From contig NZ_LOHG01000003.1 of the NCBI RefSeq assembly GCF_022790535.1, positions 95,274 to 150,861 on the forward strand: 55,588 nt of DNA, given 5' to 3'. The stretch is from Pseudomonas maioricensis. GTDB lineage: Bacteria > Pseudomonadota > Gammaproteobacteria > Pseudomonadales > Pseudomonadaceae. The position numbers and the translations under genes are program-made. Below the pieces are notes generated by a model. The model worked only from the letters and a program-made list of their open reading frames with translations. It had not been told where the DNA came from and made no database searches. Of this stretch, positions 10,738-20,585 are shown one piece after another (within the stretch, counting starts at the first letter, position 1; every line of letters starts with the position of its first letter).

Positions 10738-11387
10738 TGCGCGCCCGGACCCGCTGCTTCTGGCGCCTTCTCTTTAGCCTTGGCAACTTCACCTGCCCAG
10801 CTATTGATCGTCTCGTCCAGATTATTACCGTTACGCTGCATCGCATCAGCGAACTGATCACGGAACAGCTTCCCGATGTTGATGCCGTTAATGATCACGT
10901 TGCGTACTTTCCACTCGCCGCCAATCTTGACGAGCGTGTAGGACACCGGATAAACCGCGCCATTGTTACCCTTCACCTGCATTTCAACGCTGGTGCGGTC
11001 CGCGCCTTCAGCCTTTTCCGGGGAAACAGTGATGCCCTGATTGTTGTACTCCAGCAATGCGTTGCCATAGAACTGCATCAGGCTACGTTTGAAGTTTTCC
11101 TGAAAACGCTGCATCTGCTCAGGAGAAGCATTGCGTGAATACTTCACGGTCATGATGCTTTTGGAGATGCCGTCGGCATCTACCACCGGGCCAACGATGC
11201 GGTTCAAGGCATCATAAAAGGCGCCAGGATTACTTTTGTACTGTTCTTTGTTGGCTGCCAGATCGCTCAACAATTCCTTGGTGGTGCGATCCACCAGATC
11301 ATGAGCGGACGGTGTGGTGGCAGCATTGCCCAGCATTGGTAACAGTGCCAGCAACACCAACAGACCACGGCGCACGATTGAGATCAT
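10734..11387 (-). CDS. mlaC: MlaC: periplasmic phospholipid shuttle
   Basis: MlaC carries phospholipids across the periplasm between the outer-membrane MlaA complex and the inner-membrane MlaFEDB complex. The 217-residue precursor begins with a clear signal peptide (hydrophobic GLLVLLALLPML, probable cut after GNA near residue 22). The mature part shows MlaC-family features such as VDRTTKELLSDL and the VRNVIINGINIGKLFRDQF block near the C terminus. The ATG at 11387 has GAGGAGC upstream. It is coupled to mlaB by a 4-base overlap and lies 11 bases after mlaD. Confidence 0.94.
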   Translation of the reverse strand: MISIVRRGLLVLLALLPMLGNAATTPSAHDLVDRTTKELLSDLAANKEQYKSNPGAFYDALNRIVGPVVDADGISKSIMTVKYSRNASPEQMQRFQENFKRSLMQFYGNALLEYNNQGITVSPEKAEGADRTSVEMQVKGNNGAVYPVSYTLVKIGGEWKVRNVIINGINIGKLFRDQFADAMQRNGNNLDETINSWAGEVAKAKEKAPEAAGPGAQ

Positions 11388-11398
11388 CTAAAAGCTCC

Positions 11399-11866
11399 TC
11401 ATTTAGCGTCTTTACTCACGGTATTGAGCAGGAATTTTCCGATAAGGTCTTCCAGCACAAGCGACGACTGCGTGTCATGGATAGTGCTGCCATCCTTTAG
11501 CAACCCGTCGTCGCCACCCACGCTGATACCCACATATTTTTCACCGAGCAAGCCTGCGGTCAGAATCGACGCAGTGGAATCGACAGGCAGGTTGTTAACC
11601 TTTTTCTGCACTTCCATCGTCACTCGACCTGTAAAGGTATCGCGATCCAGATCGATCGCAGTGACCTTGCCGATCGTCACGCCTGCCATGCTCACTTTGG
11701 CTCTGACAGTCAAACCGGCAATATTGTCGAAATTTGCATAAAGTTTATAAGTATCAGTGCTGGCACTGGAGCTCAGACCGCTGACGCGCAGGGCAAGCAG
11801 GAGCAAAGCCAGTATCCCGGCCAGCAGGAACAGGCCGACACCTGTTTCGATGGTGCGGTTTTGCAT
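11399..11866 (-). CDS. mlaD: MlaD: MCE-domain substrate-binding subunit
   Basis: MlaD is anchored in the inner membrane by one N-terminal helix (about residues 8-26) and forms a hexameric ring through its MCE domain (about 38-118), which channels phospholipids between MlaC and the MlaE permease. The MCE core is visible as YANFDNIAGLTVRAKVSMAG followed by GKVTAIDLD. At 155 residues it has the family length. Its ATG shares one base with the mlaE stop (TGATG). Confidence 0.95.
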   Translation of the reverse strand: MQNRTIETGVGLFLLAGILALLLLALRVSGLSSSASTDTYKLYANFDNIAGLTVRAKVSMAGVTIGKVTAIDLDRDTFTGRVTMEVQKKVNNLPVDSTASILTAGLLGEKYVGISVGGDDGLLKDGSTIHDTQSSLVLEDLIGKFLLNTVSKDAK

Positions 11867-12663
11867 CAGAAATCTCCAAACATCAATGCGGTCAGAATAA
11901 AGTCCAGGCCCAACACGGCCAGGGAGGCATACACGACGGTCTTCGTCGTGGCACGGCTGATCCCTTCGGAAGTGGGCTCGCAGTCATAACCCTGAAACAC
12001 GGCAATCCAGGTCACCACGAAGGCAAATACGACGCTCTTGATAACGCCGTTAATCACATCATCTACAAAAGAAACGCTGTTTTGCATGTTCGACCAGAAC
12101 GAGCCTTCATAGACTCCCAGCCAGTCGATCGCTACCCAGGAACCTCCCCAGATACCCACTACGCTAAAAATCATTGCCAACAGAGGCAGTGAGATGAATC
12201 CGGCCCAAAGCCTCGGCGCAGCAATGTACTTGAGCGGGTCGACGCCGATCATTTCCAGGCTGGACAACTGCTCGGTGGACTTCATGTTGCCAATTTCGGC
12301 AGTTAATGCAGAGCCTGCACGACCGGCGAACAACAACGCAGTAACCACTGGCCCCAGCTCTCTCAGCAATGTCAGGGCAACCATTTGCCCAACCGCTTGC
12401 TCGGAACCGTATTTGGTGAGGATGCTGAAACCCTGCAGCGATAGCACCATGCCGATAAACATGCCCGACACGACGATGATCGCCAGCGACATGACACCCA
12501 CCGAATAGAGCTGTCGGACGAGCAACTGAAAGCTGCCGCCAATCGAACTGCGCCCCAGCAAGGCATGAACCAGAAAAATCGCTGAACGTCCGAGTACTGC
12601 CAGGATATCTATTGCGGAACGCCCAAGCAGGCGTATCCGCTCCATTAATGACTTCTTGCGCAT
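11866..12663 (-). CDS. mlaE: MlaE: permease of the Mla phospholipid transporter
   Basis: This 265-residue integral membrane protein is the MlaE/YrbE-type permease that works with MlaF and MlaD. It contains several hydrophobic segments and the family's conserved central stretch around [19 protein letters not shown], followed by [12 protein letters not shown]. The gene is joined to mlaF upstream and mlaD downstream by one-base stop/start overlaps, so the complex subunits are translationally linked. Confidence 0.95.
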   Translation of the reverse strand: MRKKSLMERIRLLGRSAIDILAVLGRSAIFLVHALLGRSSIGGSFQLLVRQLYSVGVMSLAIIVVSGMFIGMVLSLQGFSILTKYGSEQAVGQMVALTLLRELGPVVTALLFAGRAGSALTAEIGNMKSTEQLSSLEMIGVDPLKYIAAPRLWAGFISLPLLAMIFSVVGIWGGSWVAIDWLGVYEGSFWSNMQNSVSFVDDVINGVIKSVVFAFVVTWIAVFQGYDCEPTSEGISRATTKTVVYASLAVLGLDFILTALMFGDF

Positions 12664-13472
12664 CAGCGCTTCCCCAAAAGATCTTCGCGATAATCCGGCG
12701 CAGGATAATGAAACGGCACCGGGCCGTCCGGATCGCCGGTCATGAATTGACGAATGCGCGGGTTATCCGAGCCCATCAGCTCCTCGGGCGTACCCTGCCC
12801 CAGCACCTGACCGTCGCCCACAACATAAAGGTAATCGGCGATACTCGCCGTTTCGTCCAGATCATGAGAAACCACGACACTGGTGATCCCGAGCGCGTCA
12901 TTAAGCAGTTTGATCAGACGCACCAGAACCCCCATCGCAATCGGGTCCTGCCCCACGAAGGGTTCGTCGTACATGAGAATTTGCGGATCAAGAGCAATCG
13001 CGCGGGCAAGCGCCACACGACGTTTCATTCCGCCCGACAGTTCATCAGGCATCAACTCGATAGCACCGCGCAGCCCCACCGCCTGCAATTTAAGCAAGAC
13101 AATGTCGCGAATCATTTCTTCCGGCAGCTCGGTGTGAACGCGCAATGGAAAGGCAACGTTCTCGAATACATCCAGATCAGTGAACAGCGCACCGCTCTGA
13201 AAAAGCACACCCATATGCTTGCGCGCATCGAACAGATCGCTGCGCGACAGGGCGGGCAGGTTCTGACCGTTGACCCATACTTCGCCCGCAGAAGGCCGTA
13301 ACTGGGCGCCCATCAGCCGCAGCAATGTGGTTTTGCCGCTGCCCGAAGGTCCCATGATGCCGGTGACTTTGCCACGGGGAATACGAATATCGACATTTTC
13401 GAAAATGCTGCGCGTACCGCGCTTGAAGGAAACGCCCTTCAGCTCGATCGCGTAGGCGTTATCGGCGCTCAT
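12663..13472 (-). CDS. mlaF: MlaF: ATPase of the Mla phospholipid transporter
   Basis: This ABC ATPase powers lipid transfer by MlaFEDB. The 269-residue protein shows Walker [10 protein letters not shown] (about residues 40-48), the signature LSGGMKRR, Walker B LMYDEPF and the switch region SHDLDET. It is the first gene of mlaFEDCB. It is divergent from kdsD across a 288-base gap that contains promoters for both sides and no further gene. Confidence 0.96.
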   Translation of the reverse strand: MSADNAYAIELKGVSFKRGTRSIFENVDIRIPRGKVTGIMGPSGSGKTTLLRLMGAQLRPSAGEVWVNGQNLPALSRSDLFDARKHMGVLFQSGALFTDLDVFENVAFPLRVHTELPEEMIRDIVLLKLQAVGLRGAIELMPDELSGGMKRRVALARAIALDPQILMYDEPFVGQDPIAMGVLVRLIKLLNDALGITSVVVSHDLDETASIADYLYVVGDGQVLGQGTPEELMGSDNPRIRQFMTGDPDGPVPFHYPAPDYREDLLGKR

Positions 13473-13558
13473 CTAAACTCCTTGCGATACAGCCTCACGT
13501 TCAGCTGCCGAGTCCCTGGCGGGAGACATGCTGTCCCGGTGGGCTGAACAGGCCGCGA

Positions 13559-13588
13559 ACTATACCACCGCTATAAGGCGCCGCCCAA
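13559..13588 (-). promoter_or_regulatory. Probable mla operon promoter
   Basis: On the minus strand TTGGGC (13588-13583) is followed after 18 bases by TATAGT (13564-13559). The site lies about 90 bases upstream of the mlaF start. Confidence 0.4.
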
Positions 13589-13721
13589 GAGAGAAGCCGA
13601 TCAATCAATATCACCGCACACAATTTGCGACACTTCACACAAAGGCAGCCCGCTTTTCGTCATCCGCAACGATTAAAAACAAACCTCGACGATCAGACGT
13701 GAGGGAATCGCGCATTACCGC

Positions 13722-13727
13722 TATAAT
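13722..13727 (+). promoter_or_regulatory. -10 box of the kdsD promoter
   Basis: A perfect TATAAT stands 33 bases before the kdsD ATG. The matching -35 is weak (GTGAGG at 13699). It is the best promoter candidate for the kdsDC-lptCAB genes in the 288-base gap. Confidence 0.45.
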
Positions 13728-13760
13728 CGCCGCCTTTTAACGAGCTGACCGATTTTCCAC

Positions 13761-14735
13761 ATGAACCAGACCAGCGACCTTATCCAATCAGCACAACGCA
13801 CCATTCGCCTCGAAATCGAAGCGGTGGAAGGCTTGTTAGCGCATATCGATGCGGATTTCGTCCAGGCTTGCGAGATGATTCTGGCGAGTAAAGGGCGCGT
13901 TGTTGTGGTTGGCATGGGCAAGTCCGGCCATATCGGCAAGAAAATCGCTGCCACACTGGCAAGCACCGGCACCACGTCTTTTTTTGTGCACCCTGCCGAA
14001 GCCAGTCATGGCGATATGGGCATGATCACCTCCGACGACATCATTCTGGCCTTGTCGAACTCGGGCACTACCGCCGAAATAGTTACCTTGCTGCCCCTGA
14101 TCAAACGCCTGGGCATCAAGATGATCAGCCTGACCGGCAACCCTGAGTCGACTCTGGCGGAAGCTGCAGACGTCAATCTCAACGCCCACGTAGAACATGA
14201 AGCCTGCCCGCTGAATCTGGCCCCGACCTCTTCCACGACCGCAGCGCTGGTCATGGGTGACGCATTGGCGGTCGCATTACTGGAAGCCCGCGGTTTCACA
14301 GCCGAAGACTTCGCGTTCTCGCACCCGGGTGGCGCACTGGGCAGACGCCTGCTGCTCAAGGTCGAGCACGTCATGCACAGCGGAGACCAACTGCCGAAAG
14401 TACAACGCGGTACCCTGCTTCGTGACGCGCTGATGGAAATGACCCGCAAAGGCCTGGGTATGACCGCCATTCTCGAAGCTGACGGGCAACTGGCCGGGAT
14501 CTTCACCGATGGCGATTTGCGCCGCACCCTGGATCGCCCTATCGACATTCGCCAGGCGATCATAGACGACGTAATGACAGTGCATGGCAAAACGGCCCGC
14601 CCTGAAATGCTCGCTGCTGAAGCGCTGAAAATCATGGAAGACCACAAAATCGGCTCACTCATCGTCGTCGACGAAAAAGATCATCCGGTGGGCGCTTTCA
14701 ATCTGCAGGACCTGCTGCGTGCAGGCGTCATGTAA
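13761..14735 (+). CDS. kdsD: KdsD: arabinose-5-phosphate isomerase
   Basis: KdsD converts ribulose 5-phosphate to arabinose 5-phosphate, the precursor of Kdo in the LPS inner core. The 324-residue protein has an N-terminal SIS domain (about 40-180) with the nucleotide-like loop GMGKSGHIGKK and SHGDMGMI. Two CBS domains (about 205-324) follow. It heads a plus-strand run kdsD-kdsC-lptC-lptA-lptB that links Kdo synthesis to LPS export. The ribosome site is poor. Confidence 0.95.
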   Translation: MNQTSDLIQSAQRTIRLEIEAVEGLLAHIDADFVQACEMILASKGRVVVVGMGKSGHIGKKIAATLASTGTTSFFVHPAEASHGDMGMITSDDIILALSNSGTTAEIVTLLPLIKRLGIKMISLTGNPESTLAEAADVNLNAHVEHEACPLNLAPTSSTTAALVMGDALAVALLEARGFTAEDFAFSHPGGALGRRLLLKVEHVMHSGDQLPKVQRGTLLRDALMEMTRKGLGMTAILEADGQLAGIFTDGDLRRTLDRPIDIRQAIIDDVMTVHGKTARPEMLAAEALKIMEDHKIGSLIVVDEKDHPVGAFNLQDLLRAGVM

Positions 14736-14748
14736 TGGAGATGTACAA

Positions 14749-15273
14749 ATGACCACCGACCTGCTGCAACGCGGCAAAAATATCAAACTGGCGATTTTCG
14801 ACGTCGATGGCGTGCTGACCGACGGCCGCCTTTATTTCCTCGAAGACGGCAGCGAATTCAAGACTTTCAACACGCTGGACGGCCAAGGCATTAAAATGCT
14901 GATCGCCTCGGGCGTGACAACAGCCATAATCAGTGGCCGCAAGACCCCCGTAGTCGAACGCAGGGCCAAAAATCTGGGCATTGAACATCTTTATCAGGGC
15001 CGTGAAGACAAGCTCGTGGTACTCGACGAGCTGCTCGCGCAACTTGGCTTGAATTACGAACAGGTCGCTTATCTGGGTGATGATCTGCCAGACTTGCCAG
15101 TCATCCGGCGTGTCGGCCTGGGCATGGCAGTAGCCAACGCAGCTACTTTCGTGCGGCAACATGCCCATGGCATTACCCAGGCGCGAGGCGGCGAAGGCGC
15201 AGCCCGCGAGTTCTGTGAATTGATCATGAGCGCTCAGGGCAGCCTTGAAGCAGCCCACGCAGCCTACTTATAG
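14749..15273 (+). CDS. kdsC: KdsC: Kdo-8-phosphate phosphatase
   Basis: KdsC is a HAD-superfamily phosphatase that removes phosphate from Kdo 8-phosphate. The 174-residue protein begins its HAD core with FDVDGVLTDG, where Asp18 is the nucleophile and Asp20 the acid/base; the GDDLPDLPV motif provides the metal-binding aspartates. It is a tetrameric, capless type. The ATG at 14749 has GGAG upstream; the longer in-frame reading from 14719 overlaps kdsD and has no site. Confidence 0.94.
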   Translation: MTTDLLQRGKNIKLAIFDVDGVLTDGRLYFLEDGSEFKTFNTLDGQGIKMLIASGVTTAIISGRKTPVVERRAKNLGIEHLYQGREDKLVVLDELLAQLGLNYEQVAYLGDDLPDLPVIRRVGLGMAVANAATFVRQHAHGITQARGGEGAAREFCELIMSAQGSLEAAHAAYL

Positions 15274-15282
15274 AAGCCATTT

Positions 15283-15855
15283 ATGCTTAGCAAAAGAATT
15301 CGAACGTTTCTGATCCTCGGTGTGTTGGCATTCCTGCTAGCGGCTGCAGGCTACTGGAACATCAGCCCGGAAAGCTTCATGGAGCAACCGGCTGCAGCGG
15401 TGGATGAAAGCGCCATCGACTTTTACGCGATCAATGCGCACAGCGTGCAGTATCTGCCCGACGGCAAACTGCAGTACGAGATGACCGCCGACAAGGTCGA
15501 GCACATCAAGGCTACCGATGTAACAATGCTGACCACGCCAGACCTGCAAATGTACCGTGGCACCCTTTACCCTTGGCATATACAGAGCAAAACAGGTGAA
15601 GTGTCCCCAGGTGGCGAGCAAGTGGAATTGATCGATTCGGTTCGCGTAGCACGAACCGACGACAAAAAACGTACGACCATTATCACTAGTAGTCGCATGA
15701 CCGTATTCCCGCAGAAGCAATATGCGCAGACCGAGCAAGCCGTTAGAATCGACGGCGCAGGCGGTGTGACTACGGCCAAGGGAATGAAAGCGTATTTGAA
15801 CGACGGCAGGATGGACCTGCTATCTAAAGTAAGAGGACAGTATGAGGCTCGTTAA
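15283..15855 (+). CDS. lptC: LptC: LPS export membrane anchor
   Basis: LptC is a bitopic inner-membrane protein that takes LPS from LptB2FG and passes it to LptA in the periplasm. The 190-residue protein has one N-terminal membrane helix (about 9-25) followed by a beta-jellyroll domain of the OstA/LptC type (LQYEMTADKVEHI, MTVFPQKQYAQTEQAVRI). It lies nine bases after kdsC and overlaps lptA by 14 bases in another frame. lptF and lptG are not in the window. Confidence 0.92.
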   Translation: MLSKRIRTFLILGVLAFLLAAAGYWNISPESFMEQPAAAVDESAIDFYAINAHSVQYLPDGKLQYEMTADKVEHIKATDVTMLTTPDLQMYRGTLYPWHIQSKTGEVSPGGEQVELIDSVRVARTDDKKRTTIITSSRMTVFPQKQYAQTEQAVRIDGAGGVTTAKGMKAYLNDGRMDLLSKVRGQYEAR

Positions 15856-16387
15856 AACCCTTCCTTTTTTGCTCGGCCTGGGTGCAGCACTGGGAAGCGC
15901 GAGCGCCTGGTCCCTGCCGACTGATCGCGATCAGCCGATCCACATCCAGTCCGATGACGCACAACTCGACGACAAGAAAGGCGTTGCCACCTACAAAGGC
16001 AACGTAATCATCACCCAGGGCTCGATGAAGATCACCGGTAACACCGTGACCATCACACGTAATGCCCAAGGTGAAGTCGACGTATTCACGTCTGTCGGCA
16101 ACCTTGCCTACTACGAGCAGAAGCCGTCAGTGGACAAGCCTATCGTTCAAGCCTACGCGATCACTATCCAGTACTACGCTGCCCAGGATCGTATCGTGCT
16201 GATCGACAAGGCCAAGGTGATCAACGATGGCAACACGTCCGAAGGCGAAAAAATCGTTTACGACACCGTGAAGCAGATCGTCAGCGCAGGTCGCGCCAAT
16301 GGCGGCGGCAAAGTGACTACGCCGCGTCCGCGTATCGATATGGTTATCCAGCCGAAAAAGAAACCCGACCAGCAGAAGGCCCAGTAA
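15842..16387 (+). CDS. lptA: LptA: periplasmic LPS transport bridge
   Basis: LptA polymerises into the periplasmic bridge that carries LPS from LptC to LptD at the outer membrane. The 181-residue precursor has a signal peptide (hydrophobic LPFLLGLGAALG, likely cut after ASA near residue 22) and an OstA-like jellyroll: IHIQSDDAQLDDKKGVATYK and VIITQGSMKITGNTVTI. The ATG overlaps the end of lptC; AGAGGAC upstream is the ribosome site. The lptA stop directly abuts the lptB ATG. Confidence 0.94.
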   Translation: MRLVKTLPFLLGLGAALGSASAWSLPTDRDQPIHIQSDDAQLDDKKGVATYKGNVIITQGSMKITGNTVTITRNAQGEVDVFTSVGNLAYYEQKPSVDKPIVQAYAITIQYYAAQDRIVLIDKAKVINDGNTSEGEKIVYDTVKQIVSAGRANGGGKVTTPRPRIDMVIQPKKKPDQQKAQ

Positions 16388-17113
16388 ATGGCGACGCTGA
16401 AAGCCCAGCATCTGGCTAAAAGCTACAAGGGCCGTCAGGTCGTTCGTGATGTGAGCCTGTCCATTGAGAGCGGCCAGATCGTAGGATTACTGGGGCCTAA
16501 CGGTGCCGGCAAGACCACCTGCTTCTACATGATTGTCGGTCTGGTTCAGGCGGATCAGGGCCGCGTGCTCATTGACGACCTGGATGTCAGCCATCAACCC
16601 ATGCACGGCCGTGCACGTGCGGGTATCGGCTATCTGCCTCAGGAAGCCTCGATCTTCCGCAAGCTGTCCGTGGCAGACAACATCATGGCGATTCTCGAAA
16701 CCCGCCAGGAACTGGACCGCGACGGACGCCGTAAAGAGCTGGAAAGCCTGCTGCAGGAATTCCACATCACCCATATTCGCGACAACCTGGGCATGAGCCT
16801 GTCCGGTGGTGAACGCCGTCGGGTAGAGATCGCCCGCGCACTCGCTACCTCACCGAAATTCATTCTGCTCGATGAACCTTTCGCAGGTGTAGACCCGATT
16901 TCGGTAGGCGACATCAAGCAGATCATTCATCACTTGAAAGCCAAGGGCATTGGCGTTCTGATCACCGATCACAACGTTCGTGAAACCCTGGATATCTGCG
17001 AAACCGCTTACATCGTCAATGACGGGCAATTGATCGCCGAGGGCGACTCGGAAACCATTCTGGCAAATCAGCTGGTGAAAGAGGTTTACCTCGGCCACGA
17101 GTTCCGCCTGTAA
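16388..17113 (+). CDS. lptB: LptB: LPS export ATPase
   Basis: LptB is the cytoplasmic ABC ATPase that drives LPS extraction by LptFG. The 241-residue protein has Walker [10 protein letters not shown] (about 37-45), signature LSGGERRR, Walker [12 protein letters not shown] and the H-loop ITDHNVRET. Its ATG follows the lptA TAA without a gap. The conserved order lptCAB-rpoN is typical of many proteobacteria. Confidence 0.97.
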   Translation: MATLKAQHLAKSYKGRQVVRDVSLSIESGQIVGLLGPNGAGKTTCFYMIVGLVQADQGRVLIDDLDVSHQPMHGRARAGIGYLPQEASIFRKLSVADNIMAILETRQELDRDGRRKELESLLQEFHITHIRDNLGMSLSGGERRRVEIARALATSPKFILLDEPFAGVDPISVGDIKQIIHHLKAKGIGVLITDHNVRETLDICETAYIVNDGQLIAEGDSETILANQLVKEVYLGHEFRL

Positions 17114-17126
17114 ATAACCGCAGCGT

Positions 17127-17144
17127 CTGGCCTCTGAAGGCCAG
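17127..17144 (+). terminator. Hairpin after lptB
   Basis: CTGGCCT-CTGA-AGGCCAG is a perfect 7-bp hairpin 13 bases after the lptB stop. No T-run follows, so full termination is doubtful; it may protect the lpt mRNA end. Confidence 0.4.
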
Positions 17145-17212
17145 CAACCTGGGGGGTTAGTTCTGACACTTTTAAAATGCCAGCACTCCCCCTAGGCAAA
17201 CACTTCGGTTTC

Positions 17213-17230
17213 AGGCATATAATTTGCTTA
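17213..17230 (+). promoter_or_regulatory. rpoN upstream promoter: TATAAT overlapped by a sigma-54-like GG-N10-GC motif
   Basis: AGGCATATAATTTGCT contains a perfect TATAAT (17218-17223), although no good -35 precedes it. The same bases fit the sigma-54 pattern: GG at 17214-17215, GC at 17226-17227, exactly ten bases between, and a full TTGCT in the -12 half. It lies about 72 bases before the rpoN ATG. A GGCGCATGTGCGCC hairpin follows in the leader. Confidence 0.45.
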
Positions 17231-17299
17231 TGTAGGCGCCTCGGCGCTCGGTAGTGGATGGCGCATGTGCGCCGGCGAATAAGGTGTTAAGCCCCAGCC

Positions 17300-18793
17300 A
17301 TGAAACCATCGCTAGTCTTGAGAATGGGCCAGCAGCTGACGATGACGCCGCAGCTGCAACAGGCCATCCGCTTACTCCAACTGTCTACGCTGGACCTCCA
17401 ACAGGAGATTCAGGAGGCACTGGAGTCAAACCCCATGCTGGAACGCCAGGAAGAAGGCGACGACTTCGACAACGCCGATCCGTTGGCTGACAACATCGAA
17501 CAGAAGCCGAACCCAGACGTTCAGGAGCCGACCTATCAGGAGTCCGCACCAACGGTAGACAATCTTGAAGAGGGTGACTGGAGCGAGCGCATTCCCAACG
17601 AACTGCCCGTCGACACCGCCTGGGAAGATGTCTATCAGACCAGCGCCAGCAGCCTGCCCAGCAATGACGACGATGAGTGGGACTTCACCACCCGCACGTC
17701 TGCCGGTGAGAGCCTGCAAAGCCATCTGCTCTGGCAACTGAACCTTGCGCCAATGTCCGATACCGATCGCCTGATCGCAGTGACCCTGATCGACTGCATC
17801 AACAATCAAGGTTATCTGGACGAAACGCTCGAAGAAATTCTTGATGCCTTCGATCCCGAGCTCGATATCGAACTCGACGAAATCGAAGCCGTTCTACACC
17901 GTATTCAACAGTTTGAACCCGCAGGCATCGGCGCCCGCAACCTCAGCGAGTGCCTCTTGCTGCAACTGCGTCAGTTGCCTGCGAAAACCCGCTGGCTCAG
18001 CGAAGCCCAACGTCTGGTCAGTGATTTCATCGATCTGCTGGGCAGCCGCGATTATTCACAGCTGATGCGGCGCATGAAACTCAAGGAAGATGAGCTGCGC
18101 CAGGTCATCGAGCTGGTACAAAGCCTCAATCCGCGGCCAGGCTCGCAGATCGAATCAACCGAAGCAGAGTACGTGGTCCCGGACGTCATCGTGCGCAAGG
18201 ACAACGAGCGCTGGCTGGTCGAGCTGAATCAGGAGTCGGTTCCCCGCCTGCGTGTAAACCCGCAGTACGCCGGGTTTGTTCGCCGCGCCGACACCAGCGC
18301 CGACAACACCTTCATGCGCAATCAGCTGCAGGAAGCCCGCTGGTTCATCAAAAGCCTGCAAAGTCGCAATGAAACCCTGATGAAGGTGGCGACACAAATC
18401 GTCGAGCACCAGCGCGGTTTCCTTGAGTATGGCGATGAGGCGATGAAGCCTCTTGTCCTGCATGACATCGCCGAAGCGGTAGGCATGCACGAATCGACTA
18501 TTTCCCGGGTTACCACCCAAAAATTCATGCATACCCCACGTGGCATTTACGAGTTGAAATATTTCTTCTCAAGCCACGTAAGCACCTCGGAAGGCGGTGA
18601 GTGTTCGTCCACAGCCATTCGCGCGATCATCAAAAAACTGGTTGCAGCGGAAAATCAGAAAAAGCCGTTGAGTGACAGCAAGATCGCTGGTTTACTGGAG
18701 GCACAAGGCATTCAAGTAGCCCGTCGCACAGTTGCCAAATACCGCGAATCACTTGGCATAGCGCCTTCAAGCGAACGCAAGCGACTGATGTGA
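17300..18793 (+). CDS. rpoN: RpoN: sigma-54 factor
   Basis: RpoN directs RNA polymerase to -24/-12 promoters that need enhancer-binding activators; in Pseudomonas it controls nitrogen use, motility and more. The 497-residue protein shows region I, rich in Gln and Leu (residues 1-50: [20 protein letters not shown]), an acidic region II (about 50-120), the core-binding region, the HTH near 385 ([16 protein letters not shown]) and the C-terminal RpoN box [10 protein letters not shown] that reads the -24 element. It heads rpoN-hpf-ptsN-rapZ-ptsO. Confidence 0.97.
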   Translation: MKPSLVLRMGQQLTMTPQLQQAIRLLQLSTLDLQQEIQEALESNPMLERQEEGDDFDNADPLADNIEQKPNPDVQEPTYQESAPTVDNLEEGDWSERIPNELPVDTAWEDVYQTSASSLPSNDDDEWDFTTRTSAGESLQSHLLWQLNLAPMSDTDRLIAVTLIDCINNQGYLDETLEEILDAFDPELDIELDEIEAVLHRIQQFEPAGIGARNLSECLLLQLRQLPAKTRWLSEAQRLVSDFIDLLGSRDYSQLMRRMKLKEDELRQVIELVQSLNPRPGSQIESTEAEYVVPDVIVRKDNERWLVELNQESVPRLRVNPQYAGFVRRADTSADNTFMRNQLQEARWFIKSLQSRNETLMKVATQIVEHQRGFLEYGDEAMKPLVLHDIAEAVGMHESTISRVTTQKFMHTPRGIYELKYFFSSHVSTSEGGECSSTAIRAIIKKLVAAENQKKPLSDSKIAGLLEAQGIQVARRTVAKYRESLGIAPSSERKRLM

Positions 18794-18873
18794 CGAGAGG
18801 TACAGTAGTAACCGTACCACCGCTCCACGTTACGGTTTTTACGCAACCCGGTTGCTAGCCACAGCGTTCCAGT

Positions 18874-18897
18874 GGCAGGCAAAAGCCTGCCTCTTTA
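18874..18897 (+). terminator. Hairpin between rpoN and hpf
   Basis: GGCAGGC-AAAA-GCCTGCC is a perfect 7-bp hairpin followed by TCTTTAT. It may be a weak terminator that lowers readthrough from rpoN, or a processing site, about 27 bases ahead of hpf. Confidence 0.45.
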
Positions 18898-18923
18898 TGC
18901 ACTGGCAATAAGGAGAAAGCGGT

Positions 18924-19232
18924 ATGCAAGTCAACATCAGTGGACATCAACTGGATGTGACCGACGCCCTACGCGACTACATCACCGAAAAACTCGGACG
19001 ACTGGAGCGCCACTTCGACAAGATCACTAATGTGCAGGTCATCATGGAGGTCGAGAAGCTGAAACAGAAAATCGAAGCCACCCTGCACATCCCCGGCTCA
19101 AAGGTCGTCGCCAATGCGGAACATGATGATATGTACGCGGCAATCGACCTTTTGACCGACAAGCTGGATAGACAACTGCTCAAGCATAAGGAAAAGCAGC
19201 TCAGCCTCCTTCAGGGCGCAACGGCTCGCTGA
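18924..19232 (+). CDS. hpf: Ribosome hibernation promoting factor
   Basis: This short-form HPF (102 residues) binds the 30S decoding site of idle ribosomes and protects them during starvation; in Pseudomonas it is important for dormancy survival. The protein starts MQVNISGHQLDVTDALRDYI and has the basic helix faces and the ADLR-type C-terminal region typical of the family (TDKLDRQLLKHKEK). AAGGAG stands well placed before the ATG. The gene downstream of rpoN is the conserved location. Confidence 0.93.
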   Translation: MQVNISGHQLDVTDALRDYITEKLGRLERHFDKITNVQVIMEVEKLKQKIEATLHIPGSKVVANAEHDDMYAAIDLLTDKLDRQLLKHKEKQLSLLQGATAR

Positions 19233-19244
19233 TACCCCCAAAAC

Positions 19245-19709
19245 ATGATCCGACTAGAAAATATCCTGACCCCCGGCCGTTCGCGTGCGAACGTGCCGGG
19301 CGGCAGCAAGAAAAAAGCACTCGAACGCATTGCCAACCTGATCGGCGAGCAAGTGGCTGATCTGGATTCGCAAGTCGTGTTCGAGAGCCTTGTCGCCCGT
19401 GAGAAACTTGGTTCTACCGGCTTTGGTAATGGCATTGCCATTCCTCATTGTCGCTTGAAGGGCTGCAGCGCACCCGTCAGCGCCTTGATACGGCTGGATG
19501 CCCCTATTGATTTCGACGCCATCGATGGTGCGCCAGTGGACCTGTTGTTTGTCCTGCTGGTACCTGAAGCCGCTACCGATGAACACCTTGAGCTGCTTCG
19601 CCAGATCGCCAGCATGCTGGACCGCACTGAAGTGCGCGACAAGCTGCGTAAGGCCCAGACTGGCGATGAGCTTTATAAAGTGGTGCTGGACGTACAGAAC
19701 GGGCATTAA
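19245..19709 (+). CDS. ptsN: PtsN: EIIA-Ntr of the nitrogen PTS
   Basis: PtsN is the terminal phosphoacceptor of the nitrogen-related PTS (PtsP-PtsO-PtsN). It transports no sugar but regulates metabolism, for example K+ uptake and carbon overflow, through its phosphorylation state. The 154-residue protein has a mannitol-type EIIA fold and the phosphorylated His68 in [10 protein letters not shown]. It lies 12 bases after hpf and two bases before rapZ. ptsP is not in this window. Confidence 0.95.
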   Translation: MIRLENILTPGRSRANVPGGSKKKALERIANLIGEQVADLDSQVVFESLVAREKLGSTGFGNGIAIPHCRLKGCSAPVSALIRLDAPIDFDAIDGAPVDLLFVLLVPEAATDEHLELLRQIASMLDRTEVRDKLRKAQTGDELYKVVLDVQNGH

Positions 19710-19711
19710 TC

Positions 19712-20569
19712 ATGCGCATGATCATCGTAAGCGGTCGCTCAGGCTCCGGCAAAAGCACGGCGCTGGACGTACTGGAAGACAACGGCTTTTATTGCGTTGA
19801 CAACCTTCCGGCGGGACTGCTCCCGGAGCTGGCCGAACGTGCCCTGATCAATACCGAGCTGGCTGAACCTTTACTGGCCGTCTCCATCGATGCCCGTAAC
19901 CTGCCCAGTCACCTGACCCGCTTCCCGCAGATGCTTGAAGAAGTGCGTTCACGCAATATCCAGTGCGATGTTCTGTACCTGGACGCAGATGAGTCGACCC
20001 TCTTCAAACGCTTCTCGGAAACCCGCCGCCGCCATCCGCTGAGTAACGCCAATCGTTCGCTGGCAGAAGCCATCCGCGACGAGACAACGCTGCTCGGGCC
20101 GATCATTGATCTTGCCGACCTGAAGATCAACACGACCCACCTGAATCTTTACCAGTTGCGCGATACGCTCAAGCTGCGACTGCTGAACAAGCCTGAGCCA
20201 GGTACTGCGTTCCTGATCGAGTCTTTCGGTTTCAAGCGCGGTATGCCAGTGGATGCCGACCTGGTATTCGACGTACGTTGCCTGCCCAATCCTTACTGGA
20301 AACCGGAACTGCGAGAGCAGTCGGGAAAAGATCAGCCTGTTATCGACTATCTGGCCGCACAGCCTGATGTCGAAGAGATGTTTCAGGACATTTTCACTTA
20401 TCTCAACAAGTGGCTGCCGCGCTTCGCTGCCAGCAACCGCTCGTATGTCACCATTGCCATTGGCTGCACCGGCGGGCACCATCGCTCGGTATACCTGACC
20501 GAGCGTTTGGGTCAGGTCCTGCAACAATCCCTCAAAAACGTTCAGGTTCGCCACCGCGACTTAAGCTGA
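19712..20569 (+). CDS. rapZ: RapZ: RNase adapter / nucleotide-binding protein
   Basis: RapZ in enterobacteria senses glucosamine 6-phosphate and guides RNase E to the GlmZ sRNA; in Pseudomonas the RNA partner is not established. The 285-residue protein has Walker [10 protein letters not shown] near residues 8-16 and the C-terminal block [15 protein letters not shown] that forms the conserved metabolite/RNA-binding domain. It begins two bases after ptsN, as in the usual rpoN operon. Confidence 0.94.
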   Translation: MRMIIVSGRSGSGKSTALDVLEDNGFYCVDNLPAGLLPELAERALINTELAEPLLAVSIDARNLPSHLTRFPQMLEEVRSRNIQCDVLYLDADESTLFKRFSETRRRHPLSNANRSLAEAIRDETTLLGPIIDLADLKINTTHLNLYQLRDTLKLRLLNKPEPGTAFLIESFGFKRGMPVDADLVFDVRCLPNPYWKPELREQSGKDQPVIDYLAAQPDVEEMFQDIFTYLNKWLPRFAASNRSYVTIAIGCTGGHHRSVYLTERLGQVLQQSLKNVQVRHRDLS

Positions 20570-20585
20570 AAGGACTTTCCCTGCG

